Both the position numbers and the translations under genes were made by a program. Below are positions 1-6,782 of a stretch of 20,346 nt of DNA, piece by piece; within the stretch, counting starts at the first letter, position 1; every line of letters starts with the position of its first letter. This DNA is from DATJAJ01 sp035622335 (lineage in GTDB: Archaea; Thermoproteota; Nitrososphaeria; Nitrososphaerales; Gagatemarchaeaceae), in contig DASPVO010000027.1 of NCBI GenBank assembly GCA_035622335.1, forward strand, positions 1 through 20,346, in the 5' to 3' direction. The notes below the pieces were generated by a model that had not been told where the DNA came from, did no database searches, and worked only from the letters and a program-made list of their open reading frames with translations.

Positions 1-1
1 T

Positions 2-79
2 GACCAGAGCCGCCAGAGTTCCCTCAAATATTATGTCGCGTTGAATGCGTCCCGCTTCCAAGCAGCGAGCCAATCCTGA
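2..79 (+). CDS. Possible 3' end of a gene entering from the left edge
   Basis: One plus-strand frame is open from the window edge to a TGA at 77-79 and would encode 25 residues ending in ...NASRFQAASQS. It stops 2 nt before the convergent stop codon of PQQ dehydrogenase A, as expected for two tail-to-tail genes. The piece is too short to recognise a family, and 25 open codons can occur by chance in this base composition. Treat it as a hint only. Confidence 0.2.
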   Translation, partial: DQSRQSSLKYYVALNASRFQAASQS

Positions 80-81
80 CT

Positions 82-2112
82 TTAAAAACGATTTCTGGCT
101 TTGACTTTCAGAACGGCAAGCAGAGCGACAGCGACGGTCAGCAGCACGATGGCGCCCCCCATATAGTACTCCAGAAGAGGAGCCGTTTGAACCTTGGGCT
201 CGACCGGCGCAAGCGCCTGGATGAACCCAGCGAAGGCTGGCCCCCATCTAGAGGACCCTGTGTCGGTGAGAAATATCATTGTGCTCCCGCTGGCGTCTTC
301 TCCTATAGCCGGTTGGATGAGGAGCTCTCCACCGATGTTCTTCGACGCCAACCATGCGCCGCTCTCTGCGTCGAGCATCATGAGCGTCCCGTTGAGAAGA
401 GACGCGTAGACCACTCCTCCGCTGACTGTGAGACCTCCCCTGTACGGTTCGTTGTTCACGAAGTACGACCACCTGATTGACCCGTTCGAAGCGTTCAGGG
501 AAGTGACGGTCGAATTCGTGGGTCCGTCGTTCAAGATTGACGCAAGTGAGACACCCCAGTCAAATTCCCAGTTCGAGTAGGAGAAAGAGCCCTGGGTAGG
601 TCCGACGTTGGTGATGTTGAAGAGCTTCGGTTCGTTGTAGGTCACGAGGTATATCGAGTTGGTCGTTGGGTCGTAAGATATGTCCGACTCTAGGCTCCCC
701 GTGTCGCTCGGATTTTGGATAATGGGCTCCTTGGACGGGTATCCGTACCAGTTCACCTTGGTCATCTCGGTCTCGTTGGTGGGACTGAAGACCTTCACGT
801 TGTCGTACCTGACGGTGGGCGGCTTGAAGTACCACATCATCGAGCCGTCAGTCCCGTCGAGCGCGAAGATGTATCCGTCCTTGCATCCTTTGTACACCAC
901 CGGCTCAACCCGTCCTTCGATTGTCTGATTCGCGAGTAGAACGTTCCACGCACAGTCCAGGTCCCCGAGCGAGTGTGGCATCGCCTGGAATCCCCACACC
1001 AACCTCCCAGTCGTCACGTTCAGCGCCAAAACCGAGTCAGACCACAGGTCAGGCCCGGGTCTGTCGGTCCCATTCCAGTCCGGCGTGGGTGTGTTTGTGC
1101 CAATGTAAGCGAGGCCGAGCTGGTCGTCAATCGCCCATGGCCCTCCCCAAGAAGTGCTCGCACCCGCATAGCTTCTGTATCCGTCGTAGCCGAAGGTCCC
1201 CCAGTCTCCGTAGAGCATGCTCCGCAATTGCGCTTGAGGTAGGCTCTTGAGGTTCAGTGCCGAGGTTCCGTTGAATATGTACGCGTCGCTCATGTTCTCC
1301 ACGGAGCTCATCGACCATGAAGGGTCGCCTCCGTCCTGCGGAGGAATGATGTAGCTCGTCCAGAGTAGCTGAGGTCTCGATGTGTTCACGTTCCATCCTT
1401 GAACGTATCCCCGTCCAGAGCTCTCGCCTTCGCTGTCCGACGGACCGAAGAGCATGATCCCTCGGAGTTGGTCAATCAGAATAGTGGGCGTATCTTGATC
1501 GTAAATGCCACGGTTCCCCGAAACCGAAGCGAGCCCGAGAATCAGAGGGTTGAAGTCCAAAACCACGCTACCGGTGTAGGCATTGAGAGCAAAGACCTGA
1601 TAGGTGTTGGCGATTACCCAGATCAATGGAGACCCCAGGATCTTCGTTGTGTACAATATCTGGTGGAAGTGTCCGATCGGATATCCGAGAGATGGCGGAA
1701 CAGACGGTTGAAGATAGTTAGAGTAGTTCTCCTGCAAAGGAAGGTCGGTCAACCAGACGCCCGCCCCGTCATCCGCGTTCAGCGCGAACACCGCTCCCCA
1801 ATTCGTGACGCCATAGACCACTCCTTGGACGACTAGAGGTGTCACCATCACCCCCTCGGCGCTAGCGAGGACCGAGGGCGAGTCGGGGACGGGCCAAGTC
1901 CAGCTCACCTGCAGCCCTGCTACGTTGGACTCGTTGACCGCGGTCTGAGGAGAGTAGTTCCAGTTAAGAGGGTAGTTGTTGTCCGGTCCCTCCCAGTTTT
2001 GGCCGTTCAGCACTTGGGCTTTCGCGAGTCCTGGCAGCGAACTGATCATGAGGATTGTCAGGATTGCAAGTGACTCCGTCCATGGATGACCCAATCTCCG
2101 TCCGAACCACAT
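82..2112 (-). CDS. Membrane-tethered PQQ-dependent alcohol dehydrogenase-like quinoprotein (paralogue A)
   Basis: This 676-residue exported beta-propeller belongs to the PQQ-dependent (m)ethanol dehydrogenase family, which oxidises alcohols or aldehydes outside the membrane. Residues 1-33 form a signal peptide ending near AKA-Q. The entry strand (about 40-75) has the family pattern N-x-SPQT-x-VN-x-SNV-x-x-LQVSW. Propeller blades carry 'ALNA-x-x-G-x-x-W'-type motifs near 109, 175, 363, 417, 538 and 579. By eye alignment to MxaF/XoxF, the metal ligand Glu is E230 and the Asn position is T341. The catalytic Asp is D384, followed by D386, the extra Asp that marks lanthanide-type enzymes. The PQQ-contacting Lys is K411. 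C387 and C410 flank the active site. A C-terminal helix (about 649-668) and a basic tail anchor it. There is no cytochrome domain. It starts at an ATG 56 nt after the membrane protein gene and shows no clear promoter of its own, so it is probably co-transcribed. The substrate is unknown. Confidence 0.88.
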   Translation of the reverse strand: MWFGRRLGHPWTESLAILTILMISSLPGLAKAQVLNGQNWEGPDNNYPLNWNYSPQTAVNESNVAGLQVSWTWPVPDSPSVLASAEGVMVTPLVVQGVVYGVTNWGAVFALNADDGAGVWLTDLPLQENYSNYLQPSVPPSLGYPIGHFHQILYTTKILGSPLIWVIANTYQVFALNAYTGSVVLDFNPLILGLASVSGNRGIYDQDTPTILIDQLRGIMLFGPSDSEGESSGRGYVQGWNVNTSRPQLLWTSYIIPPQDGGDPSWSMSSVENMSDAYIFNGTSALNLKSLPQAQLRSMLYGDWGTFGYDGYRSYAGASTSWGGPWAIDDQLGLAYIGTNTPTPDWNGTDRPGPDLWSDSVLALNVTTGRLVWGFQAMPHSLGDLDCAWNVLLANQTIEGRVEPVVYKGCKDGYIFALDGTDGSMMWYFKPPTVRYDNVKVFSPTNETEMTKVNWYGYPSKEPIIQNPSDTGSLESDISYDPTTNSIYLVTYNEPKLFNITNVGPTQGSFSYSNWEFDWGVSLASILNDGPTNSTVTSLNASNGSIRWSYFVNNEPYRGGLTVSGGVVYASLLNGTLMMLDAESGAWLASKNIGGELLIQPAIGEDASGSTMIFLTDTGSSRWGPAFAGFIQALAPVEPKVQTAPLLEYYMGGAIVLLTVAVALLAVLKVKARNRF

Positions 2113-2168
2113 CTCTTTTCAGCTTCGGTTCCAAAACGCGCTGATTTCTCTCGCTCGGCGTCTGAGTC

Positions 2169-2675
2169 TCAAGGAGAGTCGTTCCTGCCTGAAATGGTGA
2201 AGAGCAGGTTCGCGATGCCTATGATAGTTCCGATCAGATAAAGCAGGATGAAGACTCCTATAGGAACGACCATCCAACCAATTATTCCCTGAGTTATCGT
2301 GGCCTTTCCGAACCCCAGAAGGGCGGCGTACCCTCCCAAGTACCCTACGGTAAACATGAGAGAGGTCTGCCCGTAGACTCCGAGTGTCGTCAGTGAGAAC
2401 TGTGCCTCGGCCATGTACCGATTGACGTAGCTCCTGCCGAAGTGCCTCTTGGTCATGTCAAGCAGCGCTGCCCAGGCAATATTACCCATGACCGCCACTA
2501 TGAGGAAGATGAAGTAGGCGATGAAGATCCAAGTGCCGGGCCAGACGGTCAGAACCAGTGGAAATGTGAACTCGGGGACTATCACTGGAATTGTGATCAG
2601 GACCGCTCCAATCAGGTTGGCGACTGCAAAGTAGAGGAAATACTTCGAAGCTTTGTCGATGCTGAGGGACTGCAC
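2169..2675 (-). CDS. Four-helix membrane protein, paralogue of the 16668-17384 product
   Basis: The 168-residue product is almost entirely hydrophobic, with about four transmembrane helices (roughly 13-35, 42-68, 90-117 and 128-160). I do not recognise a named family. It aligns by eye with the C-terminal two thirds of the 238-residue protein at 16668-17384. Shared features are V/I-P-x-F-x-FP, a T-x-WPG turn, IAY-x-x-FL-x-V-x-x-x-GN-x-AW, and a later GGY/GFG stretch. It lies between a tethered surface protein and PQQ dehydrogenase A on one strand, with gaps of about 57 nt, so a role as membrane partner or electron acceptor for A is conceivable but unproven. The start is a GTG with a TATA-like CTTAAG about 26 nt upstream, fitting a leaderless transcript. 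Confidence 0.7.
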   Translation of the reverse strand: MQSLSIDKASKYFLYFAVANLIGAVLITIPVIVPEFTFPLVLTVWPGTWIFIAYFIFLIVAVMGNIAWAALLDMTKRHFGRSYVNRYMAEAQFSLTTLGVYGQTSLMFTVGYLGGYAALLGFGKATITQGIIGWMVVPIGVFILLYLIGTIIGIANLLFTISGRNDSP

Positions 2676-2698
2676 GAACGCCGTCCCGCGCTTTGAAT

Positions 2699-2704
2699 CT
2701 TAAG
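2699..2704 (-). promoter_or_regulatory. TATA-like box A for the 2169-2675 gene
   Basis: CTTAAG is centred about 26 nt upstream of the GTG at 2675. This is the archaeal box A distance for a transcript that begins at or next to the start codon. It is short and palindromic, so confidence is modest. Confidence 0.35.
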
Positions 2705-2733
2705 GATTCCTTTCTCGAAGCGAATGCAGCAAT

Positions 2734-3210
2734 CTAGGCTCCCTCAGCAGTGACATAGGAGGTGAAGTTGAGCGACTCGCCGTTGGCGAATGAAGCGTCC
2801 ATCGTCACGAGGTAGGACGACCCAATGGTTGCCGAGCCTGGACCCGCCCCACTCGCGTAGGCTACGAGTTTGGTGCCAGGAGGGTAGGGTCCGCCCTGTG
2901 TTGCCGGACAGTTGCGAAATGCTATCCCGCCCTGGAATCCGGAGCAGACCTCAGTCTGGACGGGCGTAGAGAGCACGACGGTCAACTTCACAAGAGGGAG
3001 GGTTCCCGAATTCAGTATGGTTATGTTCCAGAGTCCGGCCTGGTATCCAACCGTGAGAATGTCTGATTGGACCGAGACTCTGGCCCCGCTATATGTCTGC
3101 GCGGTGCTGTTTGACTTCTGAGACCCGAAAGGATCGCCCACGAGCAGTCCAAATATCGCGACCGCGATGACCAAGGCAACGAGGACAGCCCCCACCCTCG
3201 ACCTGTTCAC
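2734..3210 (-). CDS. Tethered extracellular beta-rich protein, function unknown
   Basis: The 158-residue protein has a short basic N-terminus (NRSR), one hydrophobic helix (about 6-25) and an extracytoplasmic domain. The domain is rich in Thr, Ser, Val and Gly with alternating polar and hydrophobic residues, typical of an immunoglobulin-like beta sandwich. Two cysteines (in TEVCSGF and FRNCPAT) could form a disulfide, and N-glycosylation sequons are present. The N-terminus (basic residues, Gly-Ala, then a helix) loosely resembles archaeal type IV pilin-like proteins, but I see no convincing prepilin-peptidase site. It starts with GTG and has a CTTAAC box about 28 nt upstream. It is first in a same-strand run leading to PQQ dehydrogenase A. 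The dehydrogenase D cluster has a protein of similar topology (17500-18063), though I see no clear sequence match. Confidence 0.65.
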   Translation of the reverse strand: MNRSRVGAVLVALVIAVAIFGLLVGDPFGSQKSNSTAQTYSGARVSVQSDILTVGYQAGLWNITILNSGTLPLVKLTVVLSTPVQTEVCSGFQGGIAFRNCPATQGGPYPPGTKLVAYASGAGPGSATIGSSYLVTMDASFANGESLNFTSYVTAEGA

Positions 3211-3235
3211 GATGGACTTTCCGGCGGTTGACGGA

Positions 3236-3241
3236 GTTAAG
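3236..3241 (-). promoter_or_regulatory. TATA-like box A for the 2734-3210 gene
   Basis: CTTAAC on the minus strand is centred about 28 nt before the GTG at 3210. It probably drives the run of surface protein, membrane protein and dehydrogenase A as a leaderless transcript. Confidence 0.4.
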
Positions 3242-3270
3242 CGTTTTGAATATCCTGAATGCGCTGCTGA

Positions 3271-3960
3271 CTAGCAATGGTCAGCCGAGTCGGTCCCACG
3301 GCTCCCCTTCGGCTTCATGACGAGCTTGCCGGGGTCTTGTTGTATGAAACGCAGAAGGTCCGCGTTCGTCGCGATCGCCGTAACCCTGCCCTTCCTAGAA
3401 ACAAGCACTGCCTGAGTCGCCTGTAGGAGCGGGATGATTGCAGAAACCGGGGCATCTCCCATTACTATTGGCAGGGCTTCATCCATGATCGTTCCGACCT
3501 TCAGCCTCAACACATCGTTTGGATTCTTGGTTTCCATGATGTGTCTCGCGATAGTCCTCTCATACACGCATCCGACCCAACGCTCTCCTTGCCTCACGGG
3601 AACCTGCTTGAAACCAGTAGTCTGCAGAATCTTGAGCACTCTTATCACGGAATCGGATTTTTGAATGCTCACCACGGGCTTGGATGCAAAATCCGATATC
3701 CTGCCCTCGCTCTTGGACTGCGCCCTTTCCAGCGCTTCAAAGATGTGCTTTACGAGGTCGTAGGGGGGACTCACCCTCCCCGATTCGATCTTTGCGATAG
3801 CAGACTGACTCTTGCCCACAAGTCCAGCCAACTGACGCTGACTGATCCCCAAGATTCTTCTTCTCTGTACGATTTCAGAAAGTTCCGGAAGCAGATTGCC
3901 CAAGTGCTCGCGGGCGAAGTTAAAGCTGCCGCTGTCCTTTCCCGGCGGAATGAGTCTCAT
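3271..3960 (-). CDS. XRE-family DNA-binding regulator with two CBS domains
   Basis: This is a 229-residue cytoplasmic regulator. Residues about 27-80 form an XRE/lambda-repressor-type helix-turn-helix (RRRILGISQRQLAGLVGKSQ, then AIAKIESGRVSPP). Two CBS motifs follow (about 92-145 and 155-209). CBS pairs usually bind adenosyl ligands such as AMP, ATP or SAM, so this protein may couple an energy or cofactor signal to transcription; that is inference from the family. This HTH-CBS arrangement is common in archaea. The gene is divergent from PQQ dehydrogenase B with about 75 nt between start codons, making B and itself the likely targets. I chose the ATG at 3960. The in-frame GTG at 3981 is possible but sits too close to the shared TATA-like element. 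A perfect 6+6 inverted repeat lies just upstream of the ATG, suggesting autoregulation. Confidence 0.85.
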   Translation of the reverse strand: MRLIPPGKDSGSFNFAREHLGNLLPELSEIVQRRRILGISQRQLAGLVGKSQSAIAKIESGRVSPPYDLVKHIFEALERAQSKSEGRISDFASKPVVSIQKSDSVIRVLKILQTTGFKQVPVRQGERWVGCVYERTIARHIMETKNPNDVLRLKVGTIMDEALPIVMGDAPVSAIIPLLQATQAVLVSRKGRVTAIATNADLLRFIQQDPGKLVMKPKGSRGTDSADHC

Positions 3961-3963
3961 GGA

Positions 3964-3977
3964 GACTCGCTCGAGTC
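3964..3977. promoter_or_regulatory. Candidate operator: GACTCG-CT-CGAGTC inverted repeat
   Basis: A perfect 6-bp inverted repeat with a 2-bp spacer lies 4-17 nt before the regulator's ATG and about 22 nt from the shared TATA-like element. XRE-family regulators usually bind such palindromes as dimers. The position would let the protein block its own transcript start and perhaps affect dehydrogenase B. The binding role is inferred. Confidence 0.35.
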
Positions 3978-3998
3978 GCACCCAAACGCATGCAAAAC

Positions 3999-4007
3999 GA
4001 TAAATAC
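3999..4007 (+). promoter_or_regulatory. TATA-like box (GATAAATAC) for PQQ dehydrogenase B, possibly bidirectional
   Basis: The element is centred about 32 nt before the ATG at 4035, predicting a transcript with almost no leader. Its reverse complement (GTATTTATC) could also serve the divergent regulator, giving about 16 nt of leader before the ATG at 3960. Confidence 0.5.
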
Positions 4008-4034
4008 GCCAACGGACGTCTTTGCGCTTCGAAA

Positions 4035-6182
4035 ATGAGCCGTATTCTTCAAAGGAATAACATCATAGCACTAGCATTCACAGCAATCTTTGTCTTCGCG
4101 ATGGTGACTCCGGCATACATCCTCTCGACTCACGCTCAGGCTTCTTCAAGCGGTGGCTTCAATTGGACTTTCGAGGACGGGAATCAGAACAATCAGAACT
4201 ACAACCCACAGACACAGATCAACCCCTCGACGGTAGCAGACCTGCAGGTAGCGTGGCTCTTCCCGACGCCAGGCCTCCCATCCCAATGGGCTTCCTATGG
4301 GTCCGGGTTCCCCGGATTCGCAGCTCCGGGCATAGCTACGACGCCTTTGGTCTACCAAGGGATTGTCTACGTGATCATGGACTACAACGGAATCTATGCA
4401 CTCAACGCTCAGAACGGCAAACTCATCTGGACCTATGAACTGCCTTACGGGCCTAACGCAACCGACGCCTTCAACGGGGGAGGCAGTCTAGTCCACTTCC
4501 ACAACAGCGCAATCGTGCTCTCCACGAACAGCACGCTGTTGGGAGGTCCAACAATATGGTGGGCCGCAAACAACTACCACGTCTACGCCTTAGACGCGGA
4601 ACTCGGAACTGTCAAACTGACCTTCGCCGACCTGAACGGGACCGACGCCAATCACTTTGGCATCACAGGTAACGAGGGAACATACAGTACCATCTCGCCT
4701 GCCCTGGTCTTGGACCAGAGAAGGGGAATACTCATCACCTCGGCCAGCGGAACCTCCGCGAGCAACTCGGGAAGAGGATTCTTCAGGGGCTGGGACGTCA
4801 ACGTCAATCCGCCGAAGCTGCTCTGGACCACATACACAAGCGCTCCCCAAGACGGGTCTGACCCCAACTGGGACGCTCAGACGGTCAACAGCATGGTTGG
4901 CGCCTACGCCTTCAATGGAAGCGGAGCGGTCAACCTCAAGACTCTCTCGCCCAGCGTGCAAAACGCTACCCTCTACAACGATTGGGGATACATTGAAACC
5001 ACCACATGCAAGAACGATCTAGGTGGTCAATCCCCAGGAGGAGTTGGAGAGAGTTGGGGTGGCCCATGGGTCATCGACCCCAACACGGGGATAGCCTACG
5101 TTGCCACGAACAACAGGAATCCGTATGACTCACCATGCATGCCTGGTCCTGATCTTTGGTCGGCAAGCATACTTGCCATCGACGATCAGAACGGAACACT
5201 CGTATGGGGATTCCAAGCCACTCCTCACGACTCTTGGGACTGGGACTGCTCCTGGAACCAGATTCTAGCCAACGAAACAATCAACGGACAATCGCAAGAA
5301 GTGGTCATGAAGAGCTGCAAGAACGCATACATCTTCCAACTCAACGCAAAGACTGGCGCTCTGATCTGGTACTGGACTCCTCCAGCCACAGACCTTCCGC
5401 GCTGCCAGTACTGCCACATATACAGCGTTCTGAACTCGACACAGATGGATTCAATTTGGCCAGCGCCGAACAACGCTTCGTTCGTGAGCCTGCCAGGTGA
5501 GGGCGGAGGCTTCGAGAACGACATGGCTTTCGATCCAGTCAACAACATGATCGTCGCAGTCCAGCACAACCTCCCTGGCGTCGCGGGATACCAGGAGATG
5601 AACACAACCAACTACAACACTGCCTCAGGAATTGGGGTGGGCACCATTGCAGGGTACACTCCAACAGACAACGCCACAGCCTACGGAATCAACGCAGCAA
5701 CCGGACAGGAAGTCTGGCACTACTTCATACCTGACATCGGTTACAGAGGCGGAGTGACGATAAGCGACGGAGTCGCATACCTCACTCTGTCGACAGGGTA
5801 TCTGGTAGCGCTCAACGACATGAATGGCAACGTGTTGGCTCAGAAGCTGATAGGTGGGCCGTTGACAATCTTGCCATCCATCGGAGCGACCGCGAACGGG
5901 ACGGAGGAAATGTTCCTACCGATTGCGGAGCCAGGCCTGTACTTCTCGCAGACAGCACCTCTAGGAGACCTAGTAGTACTTTCACTGCCTCCATCTCTGG
6001 CGGCAGCGACGGTCACAGCAACTGCATCGACAACAGTCACAACAGCAGGACCTACTGTCACTTCAACTACGTCGACGGGTGGTGTCTCATCCGCCGCGTT
6101 CTACGGAGTAGTAGCCGTAGCAGCCATATTCATAATCGCGACGGGCTTTCTCGCCATGAGGCGCAGAAAACCCGCCTCCTAA
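4035..6182 (+). CDS. Membrane-tethered PQQ-dependent alcohol dehydrogenase-like quinoprotein (paralogue B)
   Basis: The 715-residue product is a second exported quinoprotein propeller. I chose the ATG at 4035 over the earlier in-frame start at 3990 because it gives a clean signal peptide (basic RILQR, hydrophobic core, THAQA) and fits the TATA-like box. It has the family entry pattern (YNPQTQIN...LQVAW) and blade motifs of the ALNAQNGKLIW type. By eye alignment, the first-shell Glu is replaced by S243 and the Asn position is N360. The catalytic Asp is D402 with the lanthanide-type D404, and the PQQ Lys is K429. C405 and C428 flank the active site as in A and D. An insertion holds C457-Q-Y-C460-H461, which matches a haem c CxxCH but lacks a visible cytochrome fold around it. 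A Thr/Ser-rich stalk (about 658-684), a helix (about 686-706) and an RRRK tail tether it to the surface. A T-run follows the stop. Confidence 0.88.
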   Translation: MSRILQRNNIIALAFTAIFVFAMVTPAYILSTHAQASSSGGFNWTFEDGNQNNQNYNPQTQINPSTVADLQVAWLFPTPGLPSQWASYGSGFPGFAAPGIATTPLVYQGIVYVIMDYNGIYALNAQNGKLIWTYELPYGPNATDAFNGGGSLVHFHNSAIVLSTNSTLLGGPTIWWAANNYHVYALDAELGTVKLTFADLNGTDANHFGITGNEGTYSTISPALVLDQRRGILITSASGTSASNSGRGFFRGWDVNVNPPKLLWTTYTSAPQDGSDPNWDAQTVNSMVGAYAFNGSGAVNLKTLSPSVQNATLYNDWGYIETTTCKNDLGGQSPGGVGESWGGPWVIDPNTGIAYVATNNRNPYDSPCMPGPDLWSASILAIDDQNGTLVWGFQATPHDSWDWDCSWNQILANETINGQSQEVVMKSCKNAYIFQLNAKTGALIWYWTPPATDLPRCQYCHIYSVLNSTQMDSIWPAPNNASFVSLPGEGGGFENDMAFDPVNNMIVAVQHNLPGVAGYQEMNTTNYNTASGIGVGTIAGYTPTDNATAYGINAATGQEVWHYFIPDIGYRGGVTISDGVAYLTLSTGYLVALNDMNGNVLAQKLIGGPLTILPSIGATANGTEEMFLPIAEPGLYFSQTAPLGDLVVLSLPPSLAAATVTATASTTVTTAGPTVTSTTSTGGVSSAAFYGVVAVAAIFIIATGFLAMRRRKPAS

Positions 6183-6188
6183 TTTTTT
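6183..6188 (+). terminator. T-run immediately after dehydrogenase B
   Basis: Six T residues directly follow the TAA stop of dehydrogenase B. Archaeal transcription commonly ends at such T-tracts without a hairpin, and the next gene has its own TATA box, so B is probably monocistronic. Confidence 0.45.
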
Positions 6189-6203
6189 AGGAATACGGAA
6201 CAC

Positions 6204-6214
6204 AGTTCAGAACT
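6204..6214. promoter_or_regulatory. Short palindrome AGTTC-A-GAACT upstream of the Cys-rich gene
   Basis: A perfect 5+5 inverted repeat with a 1-nt centre lies 30 bp upstream of the TATA box at 6245. The position would suit an archaeal activator or repressor site, but an 11-bp palindrome can also arise by chance. Confidence 0.2.
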
Positions 6215-6244
6215 ATTCGGGATCTCTTCCTCTGCGAGCATTGC

Positions 6245-6250
6245 TTATAA
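6245..6250 (+). promoter_or_regulatory. TATA box (TTATAA) for the Cys-rich protein gene
   Basis: TTATAA is centred about 31 nt before the ATG at 6279, predicting a leader of only a few nucleotides. Confidence 0.5.
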
Positions 6251-6278
6251 GCAAGAAGAGCGAACTTCTTTCTAAGTC

Positions 6279-6704
6279 ATGAAGCGCCAGGTCGCGTTTG
6301 TCGGAATCATCGTTTTGATCGTCTTGGCCGGAGCCGTGGGTCTGTACTACCTGACAAGTGGAGACTCGCCTACTGCTTCGAACTCGGTTGTCACAACCTC
6401 GGGAGGATACCAGGTTGGGTACAACCCAGAGGGGGTGTGGGCAAACTATCTTGGTTATCTCCCTCAAGGGTACAAGGCAGCGGCCCATCTTCCCAACGCT
6501 CCGACGTGGCCGTGCCCAGCAGGGATGAGCGCGTCGGCGTGCGCACAGTTCCAGCAGACGTGCGGCAACGGCATCTGCGACCCGAACGAGTCATGCCAGA
6601 CTTGCCCCATCGACTGCGCTCCCAGCGGTGACGCCACTTGCGACCCGTACACGGGACGAATAGGAGCCCCGGTAAACGTCTGTTTCCTCGGCGGACACGC
6701 GTAA
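6279..6704 (+). CDS. Small tethered Cys-rich extracellular protein
   Basis: This 141-residue protein has an N-terminal helix (about 5-26) acting as a signal or anchor, then an extracytoplasmic part with nine cysteines. Its core, CGNGICDPNESCQTCPIDC, matches the recurrent 'CGNG-x-C-(D/E)-x-x-E-x-C-x-x-CP-x-DC' module seen in many secreted bacterial and archaeal proteins, probably a disulfide-knotted or calcium-binding repeat. Nine is an odd number, so one Cys may be free or pair between molecules. There is no CxxCH, so it is not a c-type cytochrome. It sits between dehydrogenase B and the solute-binding protein, with its own TATA box and a TAA stop. The function is unknown; an adhesive, structural or dehydrogenase-partner role is possible. 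Confidence 0.7.
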   Translation: MKRQVAFVGIIVLIVLAGAVGLYYLTSGDSPTASNSVVTTSGGYQVGYNPEGVWANYLGYLPQGYKAAAHLPNAPTWPCPAGMSASACAQFQQTCGNGICDPNESCQTCPIDCAPSGDATCDPYTGRIGAPVNVCFLGGHA

Positions 6705-6782
6705 ATAGGCCACTCAAGAATTTGCGTCTGGTCGTACCTGCCTGAGTCGACCTAACCATTGTGGGTGATTCGAACGCCAAAA

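Noticed and set aside
1399..1836. 145-codon open frame on the plus strand within dehydrogenase A
   Set aside because: It is antisense to a well-supported gene, has low-complexity Arg/Glu/Val-rich composition, and shows no domain or export signal. It is a by-product of GC-rich coding sequence.
2734..3210. Calling the 158-residue tethered protein an archaeal pilin
   Set aside because: The basic start plus hydrophobic helix is suggestive, but a clear class III signal cleavage site and pilin assembly genes are missing.
5402..5416. Calling dehydrogenase B a quinohaemoprotein
   Set aside because: A CxxCH alone, without a surrounding cytochrome c domain or clear distal ligand, does not support haem binding. 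It is kept only as an observation.
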